Below the pieces are notes generated by a model. That model worked only from the letters and a program-made list of their open reading frames with translations, had not been told where the DNA came from and did not search any database. From Methanomassiliicoccales archaeon (lineage in GTDB: Archaea > Thermoplasmatota > Thermoplasmata > Methanomassiliicoccales > UBA472), in contig DASXVU010000048.1 in the NCBI GenBank assembly GCA_036504055.1, positions 160,481 to 224,480 of the forward strand: a stretch of DNA of 64,000 nt, given 5' to 3'. Position numbers and translations under genes: made by a program. Each line of letters begins with the position of its first letter. Positions within the stretch are counted from its first letter, which is position 1. Positions 24,674-33,300 of this stretch are shown one piece after another.

Positions 24674-25339
24674 TCATTGAACATCCATGGTCCCGGCCTC
24701 TTTCAGGGCCTTCACCGCCGCTATGGCCTCGGCCTTCTTCTTGGTCCGGCCCTCGCCCTCCACCGTTCTCCCGTTTATCGTGGTCGTATGGCGGAAGATC
24801 AGCTGTCCATCTTCGGTGCGCTCGGACACGTTATGGGTGACGACCAGTTCCCGGTTCCGGTCCACCAGTTCCTTCAGGTCCGTGATCGGTCCCTTGCCGC
24901 TGGTCGAGCCCGACAAGAGGTCATCCGTCAGAAGGAACCGGTCAATGAAACCGCTCGCCGCCTCATACCCCACGTGCTGGTATAGCATCCCGACGATCGC
25001 TTCGAATGCCGTCGACACCATCTTGTCGGTGACCTTGGCCCCCGCATCTCCGTGATGCATGGCCAGCATTACGGCGAGTCCGCCCTCCCTACCCGCCATG
25101 ACCAGGACCGGGTTGCTTCTAAGATAATTGCACATCAGGGACATGGTGCCCGGCGCGAACTCCTGTTCCAGGTCAAAGATGGCCTCGGCCACTCGCATGT
25201 TGAGAACGGCATTGCCCAGGAATTCCAGCCTTTCGTTGTTCGGCACTCCGGCAGATTTGGGGGTCAATGCCTGTGCCAGGATCTTTCCGTCGCTGTCCGT
25301 TACCAGCAGGTCCTTGACGTACTCCTCGATGGTCTCCAT
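24674..25339 (-). CDS. Ribonuclease III-like protein with altered catalytic site and dsRNA-binding domain
   Basis: 221 residues from the ATG placed 9 bases after GGGAGAG (a second ATG at 25348 is also possible). Residues 1 to about 140 are an RNase III domain with signature NERLEFLGNAVL at 35-46. RNase III enzymes have Asp where this has Asn43, and a second catalytic Asp is Thr110 here (VSTAFEAIVG); Glu39 and Glu113 remain. The C-terminal part (about 150-220, GPITDLKELVD...GEGRTKKKAEAIAAVKALKEAG) is a well-formed double-stranded RNA-binding domain. Expected to bind dsRNA but to cleave poorly or not at all. RNase III is uncommon in archaea, so lateral gain is possible. It is followed upstream by a phosphoesterase gene on the same strand. 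Confidence 0.75.
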   Translation of the reverse strand: METIEEYVKDLLVTDSDGKILAQALTPKSAGVPNNERLEFLGNAVLNMRVAEAIFDLEQEFAPGTMSLMCNYLRSNPVLVMAGREGGLAVMLAMHHGDAGAKVTDKMVSTAFEAIVGMLYQHVGYEAASGFIDRFLLTDDLLSGSTSGKGPITDLKELVDRNRELVVTHNVSERTEDGQLIFRHTTTINGRTVEGEGRTKKKAEAIAAVKALKEAGTMDVQ

Positions 25340-25424
25340 TCGATTCATCTCTCCCTGGCGGATATGTGGAAGGTCCATTAAACACTGCCGTGATCGTTCT
25401 TTGTTCGGATCGACCATGGTCGTC

Positions 25425-26243
25425 CTATGGATGGTTCATGACCTTACGCTCCAAGATCTCCTCTCCTTCGTATACGAACAGCCTTGGTCTCCCCGCCTGC
25501 AGGACGACATAGGTGTTGGGAGGCGTCCCTTCGGTGACCCATGAACCGGTGTTGATCAGGTTCCCCTCCTGACTGATGAACGGATTATGCGTATGGCCGA
25601 ACACCAGGATCTCTTTCGGCCTCCCATGGACCTCGGCATAGGCAAGTTTCTCGATGCCTTCGATGCGGTTCTTCAGCCTTATCTCGGGCCCGTCCTCGAT
25701 GCTCCCGGTGGTCAGCTTGAGCTTCCCTTCCTCCCCCCGCTCGGCGATGACGGAGTACTGCACGTCGCCCATCTTCTTGGCCAGGTATGTCCAGACGTCG
25801 TCCTTCGGTATTCCATCGGAATCAGACATGACATGGCACAGGATCTCGAGTATCGGCCTGATGAACTTGGTCTCGCTCCCGTACTCGAACTCATATCCGT
25901 GCATGAAGCGGTAGGTATGCAGCCCATCCGTCAGTTCCAGGGTCTCATGGAACTCGAACGGGTAGTTGTAATGCGGGGCCCGGTTCTTCAGTTTCAATAG
26001 GTGGTAGTCGTGGTTGCCCGCCACCCAGTGGACGTTCATCCTTTCCTTGAGCGCCAAGAGCAATTCCATCGTGTCCATGTTCTCCAGGAACACGCCCGAC
26101 GCATCCCGATGCCACATCTCCACGATATCGCCCAGGAGCACCAGGTCGGTCAGTTCTCCATCTTCGAGGAGAGATCGCAGGAACGATTTGAAGGGATCTT
26201 TATGGCTGTTCACGCTCCCCAGGTGGACATCGGATACTACCAC
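25425..26243 (-). CDS. Calcineurin-like metallophosphoesterase, paralogue 1
   Basis: 272 residues from GTG at 26243, reading (M)VVSDVHLGS; the frame is open further upstream, but the two paralogues at 26640 and 29309 begin at the same codon after the same GGTGAT element. Metal-binding motifs are complete: SDVHLG, LLGDIVEMW, AGNHDYHLLKLKN and VFGHTHNPF, as in LpxH/YfcE-type enzymes that cut phosphodiesters or pyrophosphates with two metals. The insert RFMHGYEFEYG is shared by all three. Substrate unknown. An 89-base segment (25945-26033) is identical to one in paralogue 3, pointing to gene conversion. Confidence 0.8.
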   Translation of the reverse strand: MVVSDVHLGSVNSHKDPFKSFLRSLLEDGELTDLVLLGDIVEMWHRDASGVFLENMDTMELLLALKERMNVHWVAGNHDYHLLKLKNRAPHYNYPFEFHETLELTDGLHTYRFMHGYEFEYGSETKFIRPILEILCHVMSDSDGIPKDDVWTYLAKKMGDVQYSVIAERGEEGKLKLTTGSIEDGPEIRLKNRIEGIEKLAYAEVHGRPKEILVFGHTHNPFISQEGNLINTGSWVTEGTPPNTYVVLQAGRPRLFVYEGEEILERKVMNHP

Positions 26244-26284
26244 GACTTTGACGGTATCACCATGAAATGAAGTCTTGCCCGGAA

Positions 26285-26292
26285 TATATAAA
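26285..26292 (-). promoter_or_regulatory. TATA box of phosphoesterase 1
   Basis: TTTATATA on the reverse strand, about 45 bases from the GTG start. The predicted leader of about 19 bases contains GGTGAT. Paralogues 2 and 3 have the same layout. Confidence 0.5.
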
Positions 26293-26384
26293 CCCGGTGA
26301 GGTAAGGAATGGGTAGATGCGTACAATTATGCCATCACGGGCAATGTCATTAATTTGGACAAGACCTATTCGGTCCGGGGATAA

Positions 26385-26636
26385 ATGACGATGGGCGTCA
26401 ATGACAAGATCAGATTGACCAAGGAGCAAAGGACAGACATGATAACCTCGATCAAGAGGTATTTCCAAAAGGAAAGGGGGGAGGCGATCGGCGATCTCGG
26501 GGCCGGCCTGCTGCTGGACTTCATCATTGAGAGACTGGCCCCGGAGTTCTACAACCAGGGGGTCAACGATTCGGCGAAGTACATCGGCGATAGGATAGAG
26601 GACATGATGTCTATCCAGATCATAAGACCGAAGTGA
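26385..26636 (+). CDS. DUF2164 family protein
   Basis: 83 residues. ITSIKRYFQKERGEAIGDLG, LLLDFIIERLAPEFYNQGV and the following DSAKYIGDRIEDM match the DUF2164 family of small helical proteins with unknown function. GGGGAT lies just before the ATG; a second in-frame ATG is two codons further. It sits in opposite orientation between phosphoesterases 1 and 2, whose stop lies 4 bases from its own. Confidence 0.8.
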   Translation: MTMGVNDKIRLTKEQRTDMITSIKRYFQKERGEAIGDLGAGLLLDFIIERLAPEFYNQGVNDSAKYIGDRIEDMMSIQIIRPK

Positions 26637-26639
26637 ATT

Positions 26640-27452
26640 CTAGGGTATCTCCTGCCTATCCATGATCTCGCCTCCCCCATACACGAACAGGTGCGGCCTT
26701 CCTCCTTCCAGCACCACATAGGTCTTGTAGATCTTCGACTCGGTCACCCACGAGCCGGTGTTGACCAGATCCTCTCCTTTGCTGATGAAAGGGTGATGTG
26801 TGTGGCCGAAGACAAGGAGTTGGCCAGGTTTGCTCCGCACCTCCTCATGGGCGCGCTTCTCGACCACCTCAAGCCGGTTCTGTGCCAGTCTTTCCTCGGG
26901 TCCATCATTCAGGCTCCGGGACCGCCTTTTGAGCCGCCTCTCCAGGTGTTGGGTGAAAACAGTATAATGTAGGTCCAGGAATCTTCTCCGCAGGTAGGTC
27001 CACAGTTCCTCCTCCCGGACCCCATCAACGTCGGACATGAAGTGGCACAGGATATCCATCGAAGGTCTTATGATCCTGAGTTCATGCCCATATTCGAACT
27101 CGTAGCCATGCATGAACCTGATGGTACGGCCGCTGTCTACCAGTTCCAATTCTTGTTTGAACTCGAAAGGATACCGGTAATGCGGGGCCCGGTTCTTCAA
27201 TTTCAGTAGGTGATAGTCATGATTTCCGGCCACCCAATGCACTTTTATTTTTCCCTGCAGGTCCTTGATGAGCTGTATGGTGTCCATGTTCTCCAGGAAC
27301 ACACCCGAGGCGTCCCTCCGCCACATGTCCACGATGTCCCCCAGGAGCACAAGGTCCGTGATCTCAGGGTCTTCGCGCAGGGAACTTAGGAACGAGTTGA
27401 AGGAAGCCCGGTCACAACTCGCGCTGCCTAGATGGACATCAGAAACGACCAC
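26640..27452 (-). CDS. Calcineurin-like metallophosphoesterase, paralogue 2
   Basis: 270 residues from GTG at 27452, preceded by GGTGATATCATCAAGATC. The motifs SDVHLG, LLGDIVDMW, AGNHDYHLLKLKN and VFGHTHHPF keep all expected metal ligands of the calcineurin-like family. The middle region (LERRLKRRSRSLNDGPEERL) differs most from the paralogues. A 68-base stretch (27283-27350) is identical to 29952-30019 of paralogue 3. The enzyme probably hydrolyses a phosphodiester or nucleotide-type substrate in the cytosol; its substrate is unknown. Confidence 0.8.
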   Translation of the reverse strand: MVVSDVHLGSASCDRASFNSFLSSLREDPEITDLVLLGDIVDMWRRDASGVFLENMDTIQLIKDLQGKIKVHWVAGNHDYHLLKLKNRAPHYRYPFEFKQELELVDSGRTIRFMHGYEFEYGHELRIIRPSMDILCHFMSDVDGVREEELWTYLRRRFLDLHYTVFTQHLERRLKRRSRSLNDGPEERLAQNRLEVVEKRAHEEVRSKPGQLLVFGHTHHPFISKGEDLVNTGSWVTESKIYKTYVVLEGGRPHLFVYGGGEIMDRQEIP

Positions 27453-27492
27453 GATCTTGATGATATCACCGGTAAATCAGTCCAGCGCGCTG

Positions 27493-27501
27493 TATATAAA
27501 T
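27493..27501 (-). promoter_or_regulatory. TATA box of phosphoesterase 2
   Basis: ATTTATATA on the reverse strand about 45 bases before the GTG start, with GGTGAT in the intervening leader. Same geometry as the promoters of paralogues 1 and 3. Confidence 0.5.
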
Positions 27502-27587
27502 CGGTGGGGGCTCCGCATGGTGATCAGCCACAGTAGGAAGTCTAATAATCCAGGTGATACGAATGATTAATCTGGTTGGAATAGAAA

Positions 27588-29249
27588 TTGAACTTGACCG
27601 AGGAAGAGAGGGAAGAGATCGTCGCCTATGCCGTGTCTAACGTTCCCAAGGAAGGGATCCATTCCCTGTATGCGTTCGGTCCGAAGGTGGCTGGCTATGG
27701 GACGGATACCTCTTCCTATGACCTTGTAATAGTCACCAAAGGCCTCCCGAACATCGAAGCGGACCCTAAAGGAACAAAGCCCGATGCTCATTCATATATC
27801 CTCGTCGAAGAGAAAGAGCTTCTTGCAGCGGTCGATGGCGGCGGTTCGGGTGAAAAGGCCCTGAGCAACCTTCTGAACATCTACGAACCACTGGTCAATC
27901 AAGAGTTCATCCGCCAGGTTGAGCTGAGCTACAAAAGGAGGATAATTGCCGAGGTCCTTTTCGAGCTTCAATCAGACTACGACGATCTCTCCTCGAACTT
28001 CATAATTCCCTATGAATACTTTTTATTCGATAAGCTGCACAAAATGGCCTTGGCCCATCCTGATGAGGTCGAGGGATACGTACGCACTTACAGCGGCGCT
28101 AGGAAGGAACGTAACCTGACATTCGCCCTCAAAGGATTTCAAGAGGCCTCAGAGAAACTCGCTGCCCAAGCGGTGATCGATAGGTCGAACGATTCGGTCC
28201 GGATCCCAGGGGGCCGTGTTAAACGATTGGAAGCCCTTGACGATCTCGGCAAGCTGTATCCCCAGACCGCGAAAGAGATGACCCGGAACACTCTTCATTC
28301 CTCAGCTAGCAAGGTAGGCATCCAGCCCAAGACCCAACCCATTCCGGAGGCTTCGATCCATCAAAAGATCTGGACCATGGTCGAGCTTGAACGGCCCAAG
28401 AAATTGCTCCGACTTGAAGAGGGGGTGGTCTTTGACGATGCCAGTAAGATGATCGAAGAGTTGGCCCAGATAAATGGTTTCGCTGGAGCCTACGAACACG
28501 AAGAGAAGAAGATGGGAGACTTCACCAATTCCAGTAAGGGGTTGGAGATCAAGGGGGGAGGGAGGCAAGCGAAGTTCATCATGAAGCCCTTCCCAGAGCT
28601 GAAGTCAGCGAAGTGGTTCATTCTGAACATTTGGTCTCTTGCCGCTAAGAGCTTCAATATGGCCCCGTTATCGAGGCTGAACCGGGAGATCGAGGCGGTC
28701 ACACGGCTTCGTGGGCTCGGGATCAGGACCCACCGCATTGCCGGGATCATTTTGGAGGACAGGACCCTGGTGACCGAGTATACTGAAGGCACTCCCCTCG
28801 ATCGGTACGTCCAGGAGATATTCGAGGGGAAGTCCACCGATACCGGCCATATTGAGGAATACGCCCGGGTGCTGGGAAAGATGCACCGTGCCGGTATGGT
28901 CTATGGGGACACGAAGCCAGCGAACGCACTCATAGGAAAGGACGGACTCTATCTATTGGACCTGGAGCAGGCAGAGGAAGGAGGGGATAAAGCCTGGGAC
29001 CTGGCCGAATTCCTCTACTATTCGGCGAGGTCCGCTGAGAAGGAGGCAGGGATGAAGCTAGTCGCCGATTCCTTCCTGGCAGCCTACCGGGAACAAAATG
29101 GCAGCCAGACCATAGCCAAAGCGAGAAAGATAAGGTACATGAATCCGTTCTTGATCTTCGTAAAGCGAAAGATGAGACGCGTGGTGAGGGAATCTCTCGA
29201 GAGACACTCCTCACCCGATATCCAACAACGAAGAGTTTTAGAATCATGA
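27588..29249 (+). CDS. Fusion of nucleotidyltransferase-like and protein/lipid kinase-like domains
   Basis: 553 residues from TTG at 27588; a TAG lies two codons upstream, and no ATG in frame is near. Residues about 20-60 resemble a nucleotidyltransferase fold, but the usual GS...DxD is reduced to FGPKVAGYGTDTSSYDLVIV with one clear acidic residue. A helical middle part follows (about 80-210). The C-terminal part (about 340-520) is a kinase of the RIO/Bud32/LPS-kinase kind: the catalytic loop is VYGDTKPANALIG and the metal site is YLLDLEQAE. The last 50 residues are basic. It may phosphorylate a small molecule, lipid or protein under control of the N-terminal domain. It sits between phosphoesterases 2 and 3 but on the other strand. 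Confidence 0.65.
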   Translation: MNLTEEEREEIVAYAVSNVPKEGIHSLYAFGPKVAGYGTDTSSYDLVIVTKGLPNIEADPKGTKPDAHSYILVEEKELLAAVDGGGSGEKALSNLLNIYEPLVNQEFIRQVELSYKRRIIAEVLFELQSDYDDLSSNFIIPYEYFLFDKLHKMALAHPDEVEGYVRTYSGARKERNLTFALKGFQEASEKLAAQAVIDRSNDSVRIPGGRVKRLEALDDLGKLYPQTAKEMTRNTLHSSASKVGIQPKTQPIPEASIHQKIWTMVELERPKKLLRLEEGVVFDDASKMIEELAQINGFAGAYEHEEKKMGDFTNSSKGLEIKGGGRQAKFIMKPFPELKSAKWFILNIWSLAAKSFNMAPLSRLNREIEAVTRLRGLGIRTHRIAGIILEDRTLVTEYTEGTPLDRYVQEIFEGKSTDTGHIEEYARVLGKMHRAGMVYGDTKPANALIGKDGLYLLDLEQAEEGGDKAWDLAEFLYYSARSAEKEAGMKLVADSFLAAYREQNGSQTIAKARKIRYMNPFLIFVKRKMRRVVRESLERHSSPDIQQRRVLES

Positions 29250-29308
29250 TCTAACGGATTCGTCGACTGGGAGCCAATCACCCGGAGAGCGGATTGGCCA
29301 ACGAGTCC

Positions 29309-30121
29309 TTAAACGATCTCGATCCTCTCGGTGATCTCCCTGCCGCCGAACACGAACAGCCTGGGCTTTCCCTCTTCCAGCACCACGAAGGTGTTGTGAG
29401 GTTCAGCGTCCCTGACCCAGGATCCGGCATTGACCAGGCTCTCTCCGATATTTATGAATGGGTGATGCGTATGGCCGAATACGAGGACGGTTCCCGCTTT
29501 GCCTCTGATCTCATCGAAAGATCGCGCCTCCAGCTTCTCCAATTTATCTTTCAGACGCTCGGCTGGCGTATCATGAAGACTTCTCCGGTTGACGGTAAGG
29601 TCCTTTCCTTCCAGTAAGTGCGAGAATGCTGAATAGTGAATGTCGGCCATGATTTTCGTTATGCTCACCCACATCTCGTCCTCCGGCACGCCCTCGGCAT
29701 CGGACATGACATGGCACAGCATCTCCAGGATCGGCTTGATGAACCTTATTTCGTCCCCATACTCGAACTCATATCCGTGCATGAAGCGGTAGGTATGAGG
29801 TCCATCAGTCAGTTCCAAGGTTTCATGGAACTCGAACGGGTAGTTGTAATGCGGGGCCCGGTTCTTCAGTTTCAATAGGTGGTAGTCGTGGTTGCCCGCC
29901 ACCCAGTGGACATTTATCCTATTACCAAGGTCCTTGATGATCCTCACCGTATCCATGTTCTCCAGGAACACACCCGAGGCGTCCCTCCGCCACATGTCCA
30001 CGATGTCCCCCAGGAGCACCAGGTCGGTCAGATCGTTGTCTTCCCCAAGAGAGTTCAAGAACCCGTTGAAGGCCGTCTTATCGCACTTATCGCTCCCCAG
30101 GTGGACATCCGAAACGACCAT
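29309..30121 (-). CDS. Calcineurin-like metallophosphoesterase, paralogue 3
   Basis: 270 residues from ATG at 30121, 12 bases after GGTGAT. SDVHLGSD, LLGDIVDMW, AGNHDYHLLKLKN and VFGHTHHPF supply the two-metal site. It shares identical DNA blocks with both other copies (with paralogue 1 at 29823-29911, with paralogue 2 at 29952-30019), although the rest has clearly diverged. This mosaic points to gene conversion. Because all three have intact active sites, they are probably all functional, perhaps on related substrates. Confidence 0.8.
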   Translation of the reverse strand: MVVSDVHLGSDKCDKTAFNGFLNSLGEDNDLTDLVLLGDIVDMWRRDASGVFLENMDTVRIIKDLGNRINVHWVAGNHDYHLLKLKNRAPHYNYPFEFHETLELTDGPHTYRFMHGYEFEYGDEIRFIKPILEMLCHVMSDAEGVPEDEMWVSITKIMADIHYSAFSHLLEGKDLTVNRRSLHDTPAERLKDKLEKLEARSFDEIRGKAGTVLVFGHTHHPFINIGESLVNAGSWVRDAEPHNTFVVLEEGKPRLFVFGGREITERIEIV

Positions 30122-30163
30122 GACCTTGATGGGATCACCGATGAAAACAAACCAAGCTCGAAT

Positions 30164-30171
30164 TATTTATA
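30164..30171 (-). promoter_or_regulatory. TATA box of phosphoesterase 3
   Basis: TATAAATA on the reverse strand, about 46 bases before the ATG at 30121. The predicted 20-base leader holds GGTGAT. Same layout as for the other two paralogues. Confidence 0.55.
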
Positions 30172-30309
30172 CCGTGTTGCCAGGAATGAGAGGTAGGCTA
30201 TAGGATCTCATTTTCAGATTTGAGAAAAAGATATCATTAAAGGTCAAAGAGCCGATATGAAAACGGTCTGTCCTCAACGGTGGGCGTCATCGAGGTTGGA
30301 GGAGCTTAG

Positions 30310-33300
30310 ATGGTATCGAGGTCCGGGATCCGTGCGATCACATTTGTCTGTATTCTAGGTCTGTCCCTAGGGGCGCTTTTGGTGTTATCGTCGAACCCTG
30401 TAAGGGCGGATCTCTCCGGCGTCTACGAGTACCAGGTCATCGATGGCGGTCTCCACGCTGAGATCACCGGTTATCTGGGAACGGATGCGGTCGTGGATAT
30501 CCCGTCGGTTCTGGACACCCACCCGGTCACCTCCATCGGGGACTCTTCGTTCTCCGATCAGGGGAGCATAACGGCGGTCACGATCCCTGATGGGGTCGTC
30601 AACATCGGGTCTAGCGCATTCTATCAATGCACCGGGTTACGCTCGATAGTGATCCCGGACAGCGTTACCGCCATCGGTGACAGCGCTTTCTATGGGGACG
30701 GTGTGCTGGAAAGCGTCGACATGAACCCCACGAGCAGCCTGGCGACCATCGGCCCCTCCGCCTTCGATTCGTGTGTGTCCCTTCCTTCGTTCACATTCAC
30801 AGCCGAGGTCGCAACAGTCGGAAGCCAGGCCTTCTATCATTGCTCGTCTCTGAGCACGGTCGACATACCCGATAACCTGGTGACAATCGGAGAAGGGGCC
30901 TTCAGCTACTGTTCCGCATTGACTGGATTCACCGTCGACGATGGTAATATGAATTATGCTGCCGTCGGTGGGGTGCTTTACGACAAGTCGATGACCGTCC
31001 TTGTCCAGTATCCTTTGGTCAGGTCGGGCATACCGACGATCCTGGATGGTACAACGAACATAGGATATCGGGCTTTCTTTCACAGCGGTTCAATGACCTC
31101 GATCACCATCCCGGCCTCGGTCATCTCCATCGGAGGGGAGGGGTTCAGCAATTGCACCGCCCTTACGCACATGAACTTCAACGGTGCTAAGCCGTCATTT
31201 GGAGCAGGGTGGATAAGCACCCACGGTGCCGGCCTGAAGATTTACTACTACTTTGGGGCGGGATTCACCACACCGTTGTGGCAGGGCATACCCACCGGGT
31301 GCATCAGCGATCTGGAGATGGACACCAACATCGGGACCACTTCACCGGCCGAGGGCACATGGGAGAGGAACGGAACGGTATCGATCACGGCCATAGCACC
31401 TGACCCGGGTGAAGGCAGGTACGTTTTCGACGGCTGGACCGGGACCGGGGATGGCGGTTACACCGGAAAGGATAATCCGGCCTCCATCACCATGAACGGA
31501 CCCATCAGCCAAACAGCCCATTGGACGCTGCAATACAAGCTTACTATCTCCGCAGGGGTGGGAACCACCTCCCCAGGTGCGGGCGAACACTGGTATGAAG
31601 CCGGTTCTTCGGTTACCATCGAGGGAGACCAGACATCCGTAGCCACTGGCGAAAGATACGTTTTCGCAGGCTGGAGCGGTTCCGGTGCGGGAAGCTTCTC
31701 CGGTTCGGACGACTCCACCGACGTTATCATGAATGGCCCCATCACCGAGACCGCCTCCTGGACGCATCAGTACCAACTGACATTCGCCGTTTCTCCCTCG
31801 GGGACGGGCAGCACCACTCCCTCCGGTAGCGGCATTTGGGTCAACGCTGGAACACTGTCGATCACTGCCACTCCCACCGGGGCGAACTATTTCGGCTCAT
31901 GGAGCGGCTCGGCCGGGATCACTTTCGACGCCCAATCATCATCGACCACGGCGGTCGTCAACGCCCCTGGGACCGTCACCGCGAACATGCTTCCGATCAT
32001 AGGGATCACCATCACTTCGAGTCCGGTCGGTTCCGGATACATCATGGTGGATGGGGCGGCTTACAGCGCTCCTCATACCTTCAATTGGACGATGAACAGC
32101 GTCCACAGCCTATCGGCCATGTCGACCGTGTCGGTCAGGGCCGGAGAGCGTTACACGTTCAGTTCCTGGAGCGATGGAGGCGGCCAGGTGCATGATTACA
32201 CCGTCGTTACCGCTGCCGACGTGGTCACGGCCCTGTTCGTCCACGAATACCAGCTGACGATGTCCTCGAATTTCGGGACCACCAATCCCGGGGCCGGGTC
32301 TACCTGGCACGACGCCGGGTCGTCGGTCTCGATCAATGCCTCCCTGCCTTCATCCGGGGTGGGCGAGCGCTTCGTGTGGTTAGGCTGGGTCGGTATTGGC
32401 CCTGGAAATTATTCCGGAACAACCGGCCAGAGATCGATAACCATGAACGGACCGATCGCGGAGACGGCTTCGTGGATGCATCAGTATCAGGTCACGATGG
32501 CCACGGACATCGGGACCACCGCTCCCTCCTCGGGAACCTCATGGCAGGACGCTGGCACCCCGTTCTCGATAACTGCGGGACAACCCAGAGAGGCACTGGG
32601 CGAGCGGTATCTCTTCAAAGGTTGGACCGGGACCGGCGTTGGCAATTACACCGGTTCGACCAACCCGGTCACTGTGACCGTGAACGGTCCGGTCACCGAA
32701 ACGGCATCATGGGCGCACCAATACCGGCTGACCCTCTCCGCGAACCTGGGCACGACAACGCCGGTTGCGGGGAGCTACTGGCATGACGCGTCCTCAGCGG
32801 TCAGCATCTCGGCCGCGGCCATGGCGACCTCTGCGGGCGAACGGACATCTTTCATCGGCTGGGCCGGAACTGGTTCAGGCAGCTATTCGGGGACGACCAA
32901 CTCGGTCACACTGACCATGAACGGCCCGATGACCGAGAAAGCCGCCTGGACGCTCCAGTACCAGCTGACCTTGACCGCTTCTATCGGTACGACGACCCCG
33001 GCACTGGGCAGCACATGGCACGATGCCCTGGCATCGGTGAACATGACCGCAACGCCACCACCCGCACCGGCGGGTCAGGGTTACGCGTTCGATTTCTGGA
33101 CCGGGACCGGTCCAGGCAGCTATACCGGCGCGACCAATCCGGTCACCCTGACCATGAACGGCCCGATAACCGAGGATGCAGCCTGGGAGCTCATGGACCT
33201 GCCGATAGCGCCGACAGGCCTGATGGCGATAGCCGGTGACGGTCATGTCACCCTGAATTGGACGGGGCCGGTCAATTCCAACGTCGATCACTACTTGGTA

